A stretch of 64,000 nt of DNA from Rhizorhabdus sp049889055 (GTDB taxonomy: Bacteria; Pseudomonadota; Alphaproteobacteria; Sphingomonadales; Sphingomonadaceae), in assembly GCF_049889055.1 (NCBI RefSeq), contig NZ_JBLTWO010000001.1, positions 186,001 to 250,000 on the forward strand, given 5' to 3'. Numbering within the stretch: the stretch's first letter is position 1; the number at the start of each line of letters is the position of its first letter. The translations under genes and the position numbers were made by a program. Below the pieces are notes generated by a model, which did no database searches, was not told the origin of the DNA, and saw only the letters and a list, made by a program, of their open reading frames with translations. This document shows, in pieces, positions 52,598-61,415 of the stretch.

Positions 52598-55072
52598 GTG
52601 CCGAAGCTTCCTGCCTTTCACAATCCCTTTCCCGGATGGCGTGACCAGGTCCGCCACCTGCGCGGATATCGCAGCTGGCGCTGGTCCGGCTATCTCCTTT
52701 GGTCGGCCGCGCTCGCCTGGCTCCTGATCTGGTTCTTCTTCGCGCGCGGCCTGCCCTCGGCGGACGCGCTGCTGGCTTATCAGCCGCCGCTGCCGACCAA
52801 TGTGCGCGGCTATGACGGTGAACCGATCGCGGACTTCGCGCGCGAGCGCCGGGTGCAGCTTTCCTATCAGGAATTTCCGCCGATCCTGGTCGATGCCTTC
52901 ATCTCGGCCGAGGACAAGACCTTCTTCAGCCACCCCGGCATCGATTTCGGCGGCCTCGCGGGGGCCGTCTGGGACTATACGTCGAAGCTCGGCAGCGGCC
53001 GACGCGCGCGGGGCGGCTCGACCATCACCCAGCAGGTCGCGAAGAACCTGATCGTCGGCGACGATTATTCGATCGCACGCAAGGTGCGCGAGGCGATCCT
53101 CGCCTTTCGGATCGAGGCGGCGCTGTCGAAGCAGCAGATCCTCGAACTTTACCTCAACCAGATCTTCCTGGGGCGGAACGCCTATGGTGTGCAGTCGGCC
53201 AGCCGCGCCTATTTCCGCAAGGATGTCGGCGACCTGACCTTGCCCGAGGTCGCCTATCTCGCGATCCTGCCCAAGGCCCCGTCCAACTACACCGTCGAAC
53301 GCCATGCCGACCGTGCGCTCGATCGGCGCAATTATGTGCTGCGGCAGATGGAGACCAACGGCTTCATCACCGCACAGCAGCGCGCCGATGCATCGGCCGC
53401 CCCGCTCGGCATCGTCCCCCGCTACGCGCCCAAGGCCGGCGTTACCGGCTATTTCATGGAGGAGGTCCGCCGCGCACTGATCGAACGCTATGGCGAGGAC
53501 GCCGATAACGGTCCGAACGGGGTCTATTCGGGCGGCCTCTGGGTCCGCACCTCCTATGACGCCAAGGTGCAGGACGCGGCCGAGAATGCGCTGCGCGACG
53601 GGCTGGTCCGCTTCGAGGCCGCGCAGGGCTGGCGCGGACGCATCGCCAAGATCGATGTGACCGAGGACTGGCAGCGCGCTCTTTCGAACGCCAATGTCGG
53701 CGCGGGCTATGCCAATTGGCGCCCTGCCGTCGTCCTGTCCAAACAGGGTTCGCAGGCGGAGCTTGGCTTCGAGGACGGGACGAAGGGCATCTTACCGAGT
53801 TCGGGCGCCACCATGCCGCGCGCAGGCGTCGGCGGCCGGGCATTCGATTTCCTCAAGGTCGGCGACGTGATCGTAGCGCGCCAGGAAGGCAGCGGCTGGA
53901 CCCTGCGCAGCATCCCCTCGATCTCGGGCGGAATGGTGATCCAGAACCCCCACACCGGCCAGATATTGGCAATGCAGGGCGGCTTCGATGCGCGGGGCTC
54001 CTCGTTCAATCGCGCGACCCAGGCGATGCGGCAGCCGGGCTCCACGTTCAAGCCGTTCGTCTATGCCGCCGCGCTCGACAATGGCATGACGCCGGCCTCG
54101 ATCATCATCGACGGCCCCTTCTGCGTCTTTCAGTCGGCGCGGCTCGGGCAAAAGTGTTTCCGTAATTTCTCGGGCCAGAATGCCGGCGAGCAGACGATGC
54201 GCTGGGGCGTCGAGCAGTCGCGCAACCTCATGACCGTCCGCACTGCCAGCCAGATCGGCATGGACAAGGTCGTCAAGACCGCCAAGGTGATGGGCGTCGG
54301 CGATTATCCGCCCTATCTCGCTTATGCGCTCGGCGCGGGCGAGACGACCGTGCTCAAGATGGTCAACGCCTATTCGATGTTCGCCAATCAGGGCCGCGCG
54401 CTCAGCCCGACGCTGATCGACTATGTCCAGGACCGCAACGGCAAGATCATCTGGCGCGCCGACAAGCGCGCCTGCGAGGGCTGCAACCTGCCCCGCTATG
54501 AGGGTCGGCCGATGCCCCGCCCGGCGTTGCGCGCCAAGCAGGTGATCGACCCGATGACCGCCTATCAGATGCTCCACATCATGGAGGGCGTCGTCGAGCG
54601 CGGAACCGCGACGGTGCTGCGCGACCTGGGACGCCCGATGTTCGGCAAGACCGGCACCTCGTCCGGCCCGACCAATGTCTGGTTCGTCGGCGGCTCGGCC
54701 GACATGGTCGGCGGGCTCTACCTCGGCTACGACACGCCGCGCTCGATGGGCAGCTATGCCCAGGGCGGAACGATCGCCGCACCGATCTTCCGCAGCTTCG
54801 CCGGCAAGGCGATGGCGGGCATGCCGGTCGTACCCTTCCAGGCGCCCCCCGGCATCCGCATGATCCGGATCGACCGCAAGACCGGCCGCCGCATCTTCGG
54901 CGCCTGGCCCGACGGCAGCTATTATAGTTCGGTCATCTGGGAAGCGTTCAAGCCGGAAAGCGAACCGCGCCGCACGATACGCCGCGACGAGATCGCCAGC
55001 CGCGCCGCGCAGCAGCCGGCGCGGGCAACCACCGACAGCGAGTTCTTGCAAAGTCAGGACGGCATCTACTAG
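52598..55072 (+). CDS. mrcA: Penicillin-binding protein 1A (bifunctional)
   Basis: This 824-residue enzyme polymerises and crosslinks peptidoglycan. A membrane anchor lies at about 30-50 (YLLWSAALAWLLIWFFFA), a glycosyltransferase (GT51) domain at about 65-240 with catalytic Glu in SAEDKTFFSHPG and GGSTITQQVAKN, and a transpeptidase domain from about 430 with the SxxK serine in GSTFKPFVYAA, SRN in VEQSRNLM and KTG in FGKTGTSSGP. An OB-like insert separates them, as in PBP1A. The start is GTG 52598. It pairs with the upstream amidase as a cell-wall unit. Confidence 0.93.
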   Translation: MPKLPAFHNPFPGWRDQVRHLRGYRSWRWSGYLLWSAALAWLLIWFFFARGLPSADALLAYQPPLPTNVRGYDGEPIADFARERRVQLSYQEFPPILVDAFISAEDKTFFSHPGIDFGGLAGAVWDYTSKLGSGRRARGGSTITQQVAKNLIVGDDYSIARKVREAILAFRIEAALSKQQILELYLNQIFLGRNAYGVQSASRAYFRKDVGDLTLPEVAYLAILPKAPSNYTVERHADRALDRRNYVLRQMETNGFITAQQRADASAAPLGIVPRYAPKAGVTGYFMEEVRRALIERYGEDADNGPNGVYSGGLWVRTSYDAKVQDAAENALRDGLVRFEAAQGWRGRIAKIDVTEDWQRALSNANVGAGYANWRPAVVLSKQGSQAELGFEDGTKGILPSSGATMPRAGVGGRAFDFLKVGDVIVARQEGSGWTLRSIPSISGGMVIQNPHTGQILAMQGGFDARGSSFNRATQAMRQPGSTFKPFVYAAALDNGMTPASIIIDGPFCVFQSARLGQKCFRNFSGQNAGEQTMRWGVEQSRNLMTVRTASQIGMDKVVKTAKVMGVGDYPPYLAYALGAGETTVLKMVNAYSMFANQGRALSPTLIDYVQDRNGKIIWRADKRACEGCNLPRYEGRPMPRPALRAKQVIDPMTAYQMLHIMEGVVERGTATVLRDLGRPMFGKTGTSSGPTNVWFVGGSADMVGGLYLGYDTPRSMGSYAQGGTIAAPIFRSFAGKAMAGMPVVPFQAPPGIRMIRIDRKTGRRIFGAWPDGSYYSSVIWEAFKPESEPRRTIRRDEIASRAAQQPARATTDSEFLQSQDGIY

Positions 55073-55175
55073 GGCCGTTCGTCCGGCGGGTCGCCGCCAT
55101 CGGGAGAATCGACTCCCGCTCCGTTTCGCGCCGGCGACGGTGCCGATCGGGTCCGCACAAGATTTGGAGTGTCCT

Positions 55176-56303
55176 ATGCGCGCCGAAGCGCAAGCCAGTG
55201 TCGAGCAGATCAACCAGGCGATGGCGCTTGTCCGCCGCTTCCTGGACTGGGACCGCGCGCTGCGCCGGCTCGACGAGCTCAATGCCCGCGTCGAGGACCC
55301 TAAGCTGTGGGACGATGCCAAGGCCGCGCAGGAGGTCATGCGTGAACGCCGCCGGCTCGACGAGGCGATCTCTGCGGTCAAGGCGATCGAACTGGAGCGC
55401 GACGACACGATCGAGCTTATGGACATGGCCGAAGCCGAGGGCGACCAGGCGCTGGTCGACGATGGCGTCGCCGCACTGGCCGCACTGGCCGAGCGGGCGG
55501 AGAAGGACAAGATCGGCGCGCTGCTTGCCGGCGAGGCCGACGGCAACAACACCTATATCGAGGTCAATTCCGGCGCCGGCGGCACCGAGAGCCAGGATTG
55601 GGCCGGGATGCTCCAGCGCATGTATTCGCGCTGGGCCGAGCGCCATGGCTACAAGGTCGAACTGGTCGACTTCCACGCGGGCGAACAGGCGGGCATCAAG
55701 TCCGCGACGCTGCTGGTGCGCGGCGAGAATGCCTATGGCTATGCCAAGACCGAGAGCGGCGTACACCGGCTCGTGCGGATCAGCCCCTATGACTCGGCCG
55801 CGCGCCGTCACACCAGCTTCGCCAGCGTTTGGGTCTATCCGGAGGTCGACGACGATATCGACATCGAGGTTCTCGAAAAGGACCTGAAGATCGACACCTA
55901 TCGCTCGTCGGGCGCGGGCGGCCAGCACGTCAACACGACCGATTCGGCGGTGCGCATCACCCACGTCCCCACCGGCATCATCGTCGCCTGCCAGAACCAG
56001 CGCTCGCAGCACAAGAACAAGGCCGAGGCGATGAAGCAGCTGAAGGCGCGCCTGTACGAGCAGGAGCTGCAGAAGCGCGAGGCCGAGGCGATGGCCGGCT
56101 ATGCCGCCAAGACCGAGATCGGCTGGGGCCACCAGATCCGCTCTTATGTGCTGCAGCCCTATCAGATGGTGAAGGACCTGCGCACCGGCGTCACCTCCAC
56201 GGCACCATCCGACGTGCTCGACGGCGATCTCGACAAATTCATGGCGGCAGCCCTGTCGCAGCGGGTGACCGGCGAGAGCGTCGAGGTCGAGGACGTCGAC
56301 TGA
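55176..56303 (+). CDS. prfB: Peptide chain release factor 2
   Basis: The 375-residue factor terminates translation at UGA and UAA. The GGQ catalytic motif is in SSGAGGQHVNTTD. The stop-recognition tripeptide of RF2, SPF in E. coli, is SPY here (ISPYDSAARRHTSF), a substitution I recall as common in alphaproteobacterial RF2. No in-frame TGA frameshift site is present near the start, unlike E. coli prfB, so autoregulation by frameshifting is absent. ATG 55176 gives the normal N terminus MRAEAQASVEQINQAM. It follows PBP1A by 103 bp. Confidence 0.95.
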   Translation: MRAEAQASVEQINQAMALVRRFLDWDRALRRLDELNARVEDPKLWDDAKAAQEVMRERRRLDEAISAVKAIELERDDTIELMDMAEAEGDQALVDDGVAALAALAERAEKDKIGALLAGEADGNNTYIEVNSGAGGTESQDWAGMLQRMYSRWAERHGYKVELVDFHAGEQAGIKSATLLVRGENAYGYAKTESGVHRLVRISPYDSAARRHTSFASVWVYPEVDDDIDIEVLEKDLKIDTYRSSGAGGQHVNTTDSAVRITHVPTGIIVACQNQRSQHKNKAEAMKQLKARLYEQELQKREAEAMAGYAAKTEIGWGHQIRSYVLQPYQMVKDLRTGVTSTAPSDVLDGDLDKFMAAALSQRVTGESVEVEDVD

Positions 56304-56432
56304 TCCGGGCTTTCTCCGTCTAAAGCCATCATATGAAGCTGTACGGCAGATGAAGAAGCCGTTCAGCGTGGCTCAGGCTGTTCCTCGCTAACTTTCCCTT
56401 GTCCGAAGGAGATGGGCGAGAGGAGAGCAGAG

Positions 56433-56717
56433 ATGAGAATGGGAACGATCTTTGCCGCGATTGGTCTGGCCGTCGCGGCGCTGGGTGCCAGTGCCCCGGC
56501 ACAAGCACATGACCGCTGGGATGACCGGCGCGCGAGCCATGACCGCCGCTGGGACGGCGACCGGCGCTGGGACCATGATCGCCGCTGGGATCGGGATCGG
56601 CGGTGGAAGCATGACCGGCGCTGGGTCAACGAGCGCCGCTGGTACCGCGATCGCGGCTATCGCGCCCGCTGCTGGAACGAATGGCATCGCGGCCGCCCCG
56701 TCCGCGTCTGCCGTTAA
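56433..56717 (+). CDS. Secreted small protein with Asp-Arg-Arg-Trp repeats
   Basis: The 94-residue product has a clean Sec signal peptide (MGTIFAAIGLAVAALGASAPAQA, ending about residue 25). The mature part consists of about eight tandem five- to seven-residue units with core DRRW (HDRRW, DGDRRW, DHDRRW and so on), then ARCWNEWHRGRPVRVCR with two Cys. AGGAGAGCAG precedes ATG 56433. The repeated Arg/Trp/Asp composition is unusual; it may bind envelope polysaccharide, metal or anionic lipid. No enzyme motif is seen. A hairpin follows at 56727. Confidence 0.75.
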   Translation: MRMGTIFAAIGLAVAALGASAPAQAHDRWDDRRASHDRRWDGDRRWDHDRRWDRDRRWKHDRRWVNERRWYRDRGYRARCWNEWHRGRPVRVCR

Positions 56718-56726
56718 ATGATGGCG

Positions 56727-56748
56727 CCCCTTCTCTCAGGAGGAGGGG
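56727..56748 (+). terminator. Hairpin downstream of the DRRW-repeat gene
   Basis: CCCCTTCTC (56727-56735) pairs with GAGGAGGGG (56740-56748) around a TCAG loop, nine pairs with one G-U. No T-run follows, so it is only a possible terminator. Confidence 0.4.
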
Positions 56749-57100
56749 CATCCAGCCATTGTCCAACCCTGGCTTCAAACATGCCGCCGACAGCCCTTCG
56801 GCAAGAATCCGTTTTCAGCACCGATCGAAACAAGCCGCTCGACCGATCGACTGCCGGAACGATCCCGACGCCTGTCCGGTACTCGGACAGAAGCGATTTC
56901 TCTGCAGAATTCAGGATCAAATCGGCCTTGGGATCGGGTTGCGCCGCAACATTGCCCTGTACAGCTGGCCCTAGGGGAAGCTAGTTTGCGTCCGGAAACG
57001 CGTGTTTCCTGTTGTATTGGCAATCATATACCAATTGTGTCGCAGGACCGGCACAGCTAGCAGGATGACCGTGCCGGCTGCTTTTCACGAAGGTTGCACC
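56749..57100. promoter_or_regulatory. RND operon control region (no gene seen)
   Basis: This stretch of about 350 bp upstream of the RND adaptor holds no supported gene. Near its end ATTGG-N10-CCAAT (57016-57035) is an inverted repeat whose arms are AT-rich, in the place expected of an operator over the efflux promoter. The regulator that would bind it is not adjacent, since efflux repressors of the TetR or MarR type are absent here. The site is a candidate only. Confidence 0.4.
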
Positions 57101-58258
57101 ATGACGATTTCTCGGGTGGCCAGCATGGGCTGGCTCCTCCTGACCGGGGCGTTTCTTGTCACCGGATGCTCCAAGGAGAAGCCGACACCCCCGCCCCCCG
57201 AGGCGGGCTACGTCGTCATGAAGACCGAGCCGGTGCCGCTGTTCATCGAACTGCCGGGCCGCACGTCCGCCTATGAGATGTCCGAAGTCCGCCCGCAGGT
57301 GACGGGCGTCATCAAGGCGCGGCTGTTCACCGAAGGCTCGATCGTCCGGGCGGGGCAGACGCTCTACCAGATCGATCCGAGCATCTATCGCGCCGCCGTG
57401 AACCAGGCCTCGGCCAATCTCGACAGCGCGCGTGCGCTGCGCGAAGCCGCCGAAGCCAAGGCCAAGCGGTTCGAGCCGCTCGCGCGGATGGAAGCGGTGA
57501 GCAAGCAGGACTATGCCGATGCACTCGCCGCGGCGCGGCAGGCAGCCGCATCCGTCGCGCAAAATTCGGCCCAGCTGGAAACGGCACGGGTCAATCTGCG
57601 CTTCACCGACGTGCCCGCCCCCATCAGCGGCCGGATCGGCCGATCGCTGGCGACGACCGGCGCGCTGGTGACCGCCAGCCAGGCGGACCCGCTGACCACG
57701 ATCCAGCGGCTCGATCCGATGTTTGTCGACATCCAGCAGTCCAGCGCCGACCTGCTCGCATTGCGCCGCCAACTGGCGAGCGGCGGCGCGGCGCCCTCCT
57801 CCGCGAATGTGTCGCTCACGCTGGAGGATGGTAGCCAATATGCCCGCAAGGGCCGGGTCGAGTTTGCCGAAGCGATGGTCGATCCGCAGACCGGAACGGT
57901 GACGCTGCGCGCCCGCTTCCCCAACCCGGACGGGCTGCTGCTGCCGGGCATGTTCGTCCGCGCGCGTTTCTCCCAGCTGACCGCTACCAAGGCCATCCTG
58001 GTGCCACAGGCCGGCGTGGCCCGCAGCCCGAAGGGGGAGGCGACGGTCATCCTCGTCGGCGCCGACGGCAAGGCGGTGCTGCAGACGATCAGCGCGGATC
58101 GTACCGTAGGCGACAAATGGCTGGTTACGGCCGGCTTGAAGCCGGGCGACAAGGTGGTGGTCGAAGGCCTGGGCAAGATCCGTCCCGGCCAACCGATCCG
58201 GCCCGTCCCAGCCGGATCGCCGCCATTGCGCAAGGCGCCGCCGGCGAAGGCCGGGTGA
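57101..58258 (+). CDS. RND efflux periplasmic adaptor (AcrA/MexA family)
   Basis: The 385-residue lipoprotein adaptor has a signal with lipobox (LLLTGAFLVTGCSKEK, Cys near 22), a membrane-proximal barrel, a lipoyl domain (VRPQVTGVIKARLFTEGSIV, GQTLYQIDPS), an alpha-hairpin (about 100-170 with ARALREAAEAKAKRFEPLA) and a C-terminal barrel (LKPGDKVVVEGLGKIRPGQ). It joins the pump to the outer-membrane channel. ATG 57101 fits the lipobox; an upstream ATG (57065) would add 12 residues. It is the first gene of the adaptor-pump-channel operon. Confidence 0.92.
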   Translation: MTISRVASMGWLLLTGAFLVTGCSKEKPTPPPPEAGYVVMKTEPVPLFIELPGRTSAYEMSEVRPQVTGVIKARLFTEGSIVRAGQTLYQIDPSIYRAAVNQASANLDSARALREAAEAKAKRFEPLARMEAVSKQDYADALAAARQAAASVAQNSAQLETARVNLRFTDVPAPISGRIGRSLATTGALVTASQADPLTTIQRLDPMFVDIQQSSADLLALRRQLASGGAAPSSANVSLTLEDGSQYARKGRVEFAEAMVDPQTGTVTLRARFPNPDGLLLPGMFVRARFSQLTATKAILVPQAGVARSPKGEATVILVGADGKAVLQTISADRTVGDKWLVTAGLKPGDKVVVEGLGKIRPGQPIRPVPAGSPPLRKAPPAKAG

Positions 58259-58268
58259 GCCGCAGCCG

Positions 58269-61200
58269 ATGATATCCCGCATCTTCATCGATCGCCCGAT
58301 CTTCGCGTGGGTCGTCGCGATCGTCATCATGCTGCTCGGCGCGGGCGGGCTGCTGAGCCTGCCCATTTCGCAATATCCGAACGTCGCCCCGCCTTCGATC
58401 AACATCCGCGCCAATTATCCGGGCGCCTCGGCCGAAACGGTCGAATCGAACATCACCCAGATCATCGAGCAGCAGCTGTCGGGCATCGACGGTCTGCTTT
58501 ATTTCTCGTCCTCGTCGAGTTCGACCGGCCGGGCCGACATCACCGTCACTTTCGACAAGGGCGTCGACCCGGACATTGCGCAAGTCCAGGTCCAGAACCG
58601 CGTCCAGCAGGCGCTGCCCCGCCTGCCGGCCCAGGTGCAGCAGCAGGGCCTGGTCGTCACCAAGTCGAACAGCGACTTTCTGATGGTCGTCAGCGTGTTC
58701 GACGAGAGCGACCGCAGCACCAACCGCGACGTCGCCGACTATCTCGTCTCGAATCTGCAGGACGGCATCGGCCGCATTCAGGGCGTCGGTGACGTCAATG
58801 TGTTCGGTTCCTCCTATGCGATGCGTATCTGGCTCGACCCGTATAAGCTCGCCTCGGTGGGCCTGACCACGGCCGACGTGACGACGGCGATCGAAGGGCA
58901 GAATGCGCAGGTCGCGGCCGGACAGATCGGCGGCGTTCCCTCACCCGACGACCAGATGCTCAACGCGATCGTCACCTCGCGGTCCCGCCTGACCACGGTC
59001 GACGAGTTCAAGGCGATCATCGTCAAGATCCAGAGCGACGGATCGAAGGTCCTGCTGAAGGATGTGGCGCGCGTCGAGCTCGGCAGCGAATTTTATAACG
59101 TGGTGGGCCGCATCAATCGCCATCCGGGCGTTGGTCTGGCCGTGCTGCTCGCGCCGGGCGCGGACGCGCTGAAGACGTCCGAACTGGTGCGAGCCTATGT
59201 CGATACAGCGTCGAAGAGCTTCCCGCCTTATTACAAGCACACCTTCCTGAACGACGCGACCGCCTTCATCAAATTGTCGATCGAGGAGGTGGTGAAAACC
59301 CTTCTCGAGGCGGTCATTCTGGTCGTCATCGTCATGTTCGTCTTCCTGCAGAGCTGGCGCGCGACCCTGATCCCCGCGATCGCGGTGCCGGTCGTCCTGC
59401 TCGGGACCTTCGGCGTGCTGGCGGTGGCGGGCTTCTCGGTGAACACGCTCACCCTGTTCGGTCTGGTGCTGGCGATCGGCCTGCTCGTCGACGACGCGAT
59501 CGTCGTCGTCGAGAATGTCGAGCGCGTGATGGAGGAAGACCCCGACATCAGCCCGCGCGAAGCTACGATCAAGTCGATGTCGGAGATCAACACCGCACTG
59601 ATCGCGATCGCGCTGGTGCTGTCCGCCGTGTTCCTGCCCATGGCCTTCTTCGGCGGATCGACCGGCGTGATCTACCGCCAGTTCTCGGTCACGATCGTCG
59701 CGTCGATGGTGCTGTCGGTCGTGGTCGCGCTCGTCCTTTCGCCCGCCCTCGCGGCGACCCTGCTCAAGCGGCCCAATCATGAGGATCGCGCGCGCCGCAC
59801 CGGCATCGTCGGCCGCGCTTATGGCTATGGCGATCGGTTCAATAGCTGGTTCAGGGATTTCACCGAGCGCTATGTCGGCCTGGTAAAGCGGCTTTTCGGC
59901 CATGTCCGTCGCGCCCTGATCGTCTTCGTGCTGCTGCTGATCGCGCTGGGCGTGGTATTCTTCCAGCTGCCCACCGGCTTCGTGCCGACCGAGGACCAGG
60001 GCAATGCGCAGCTGCAATTCTCGCTCGCTCCCGGCGCGACGCTCAACCGCACAATCGAAGTCGCCAAGCAGATCGAGCAGCGACTGAGCCAGACCGAGCC
60101 TGAAACGATCGTCAATTACGGTCTGATCAGCGGCTCGAGCTACAGCGGCCAGAGCCAGAATGTCGGGCGCGGCTTCATCGCGCTTGCCCCGTGGGACGAG
60201 CGCAAGGGCAGTGAGAACAGCGCCCAGTCGATCGCGACCCGCGTCACGCGCAACCTGTCGGACGTCCGCGACGCGCAGATCTTCGTGCTCACACCGCCGG
60301 CCATTCCCGGCCTCGGGCAGACGTCGGGCTTCTCGATGGAATTGCTCAACAGCGGCAATCTGAGCCGCGAGGAGTTCAAGGCGCGCAAGGACCAGCTGCT
60401 GGCGGCCGCCGCCGCCGATCCCGACCTCGCCAATGTCCGCCTGAATTCGCTCGAAGACACGGCGACGCTGGCCGTAGACATAGACTCCGAGAAGGTCGGT
60501 GCCCTCGGCATCACCCAGGCCAGCGTCAACCAGACGCTTTCGGCGGCCTGGGGCGGGCAATATGTCAACGACTTCGTTGATCGCGGCCGCGTGAAGCGCG
60601 TCTTTATCCAGGGCGATGCGCAATATCGCAGCAAGCCCGAGGATCTCGCCGCGTGGCATGTTCGCTCCGTCACCGGGCAGATGGTCCCCTTCTCGGCCTT
60701 CGCGACGGTCCGCTGGGCGCAGACCCCGAACGTGCTGACGCGGTTCAACGGCATTTCGAACTTCACGCTGCAAGGCCAGGGCGCACCGGGCAAGAGTTCG
60801 GGTGACGCCATGAAGCGGATCGAGGAACTGGCGGCGAAAGTCCCGGGCGTGTCGGTCGACTGGTCCGGGCTCAGCTATCAGGAACGCATCTCGGGCGGAC
60901 AGGCGCCGCTCCTCTATGCGCTGTCGGTGCTGGTCGTCTTCCTTTGCCTTGCCGCACTATACGAGAGTTGGTCGGTCCCCACCGCCGTCATCCTCGTGAT
61001 TCCGCTTGGCCTGATCGGGGCTACGCTCGCAGTGCTGCTGCGCGGGCTGGAAAACGATATCTTCTTCCAGGTCGGCCTGGTCACCACCATGGGATTGAGC
61101 GCCAAGAACGCGATCCTGATCGTCGAATTTGCGATCGCCGCCGAGAAGGAAGGAAAGACCGCGCTGGAGGCGGCGATCGAGGCGTCGCGCATCCGCCTGC

Positions 61201-61415
61201 GACCGATCCTGATGACGAGCTTCGCCTTCATGTTCGGCGTGGTGCCGCTCGCCATCTCGACCGGCGCCGGCGCGCAGGCGCGCATCGCCATCGGTACGGC
61301 AGTGCTGGGCGGCATGTTCACCGCGACTCTGCTTGCGGTTTTCTACGTTCCGCTCTTCTATGTGCTGATCCGGCGAATCTTCCCGGACAAGGCGGGACAT
61401 GGGGCGAGCGCTTGA
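58269..61415 (+). CDS. RND multidrug efflux pump (HAE1, AcrB/MexB family)
   Basis: The 1,048-residue proton antiporter has 12 membrane helices and two large periplasmic loops. FIDRPIFAWVVAIVIML at the start and LLVDDAIVVVENVERV, carrying the two adjacent Asp of the proton relay, are diagnostic of the HAE1 group. It pumps hydrophobic and amphiphilic drugs. It begins 10 bp after the adaptor gene; the stop overlaps the channel gene start by one base (TGATG). No regulator is encoded nearby. Confidence 0.95.
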   Translation: MISRIFIDRPIFAWVVAIVIMLLGAGGLLSLPISQYPNVAPPSINIRANYPGASAETVESNITQIIEQQLSGIDGLLYFSSSSSSTGRADITVTFDKGVDPDIAQVQVQNRVQQALPRLPAQVQQQGLVVTKSNSDFLMVVSVFDESDRSTNRDVADYLVSNLQDGIGRIQGVGDVNVFGSSYAMRIWLDPYKLASVGLTTADVTTAIEGQNAQVAAGQIGGVPSPDDQMLNAIVTSRSRLTTVDEFKAIIVKIQSDGSKVLLKDVARVELGSEFYNVVGRINRHPGVGLAVLLAPGADALKTSELVRAYVDTASKSFPPYYKHTFLNDATAFIKLSIEEVVKTLLEAVILVVIVMFVFLQSWRATLIPAIAVPVVLLGTFGVLAVAGFSVNTLTLFGLVLAIGLLVDDAIVVVENVERVMEEDPDISPREATIKSMSEINTALIAIALVLSAVFLPMAFFGGSTGVIYRQFSVTIVASMVLSVVVALVLSPALAATLLKRPNHEDRARRTGIVGRAYGYGDRFNSWFRDFTERYVGLVKRLFGHVRRALIVFVLLLIALGVVFFQLPTGFVPTEDQGNAQLQFSLAPGATLNRTIEVAKQIEQRLSQTEPETIVNYGLISGSSYSGQSQNVGRGFIALAPWDERKGSENSAQSIATRVTRNLSDVRDAQIFVLTPPAIPGLGQTSGFSMELLNSGNLSREEFKARKDQLLAAAAADPDLANVRLNSLEDTATLAVDIDSEKVGALGITQASVNQTLSAAWGGQYVNDFVDRGRVKRVFIQGDAQYRSKPEDLAAWHVRSVTGQMVPFSAFATVRWAQTPNVLTRFNGISNFTLQGQGAPGKSSGDAMKRIEELAAKVPGVSVDWSGLSYQERISGGQAPLLYALSVLVVFLCLAALYESWSVPTAVILVIPLGLIGATLAVLLRGLENDIFFQVGLVTTMGLSAKNAILIVEFAIAAEKEGKTALEAAIEASRIRLRPILMTSFAFMFGVVPLAISTGAGAQARIAIGTAVLGGMFTATLLAVFYVPLFYVLIRRIFPDKAGHGASA

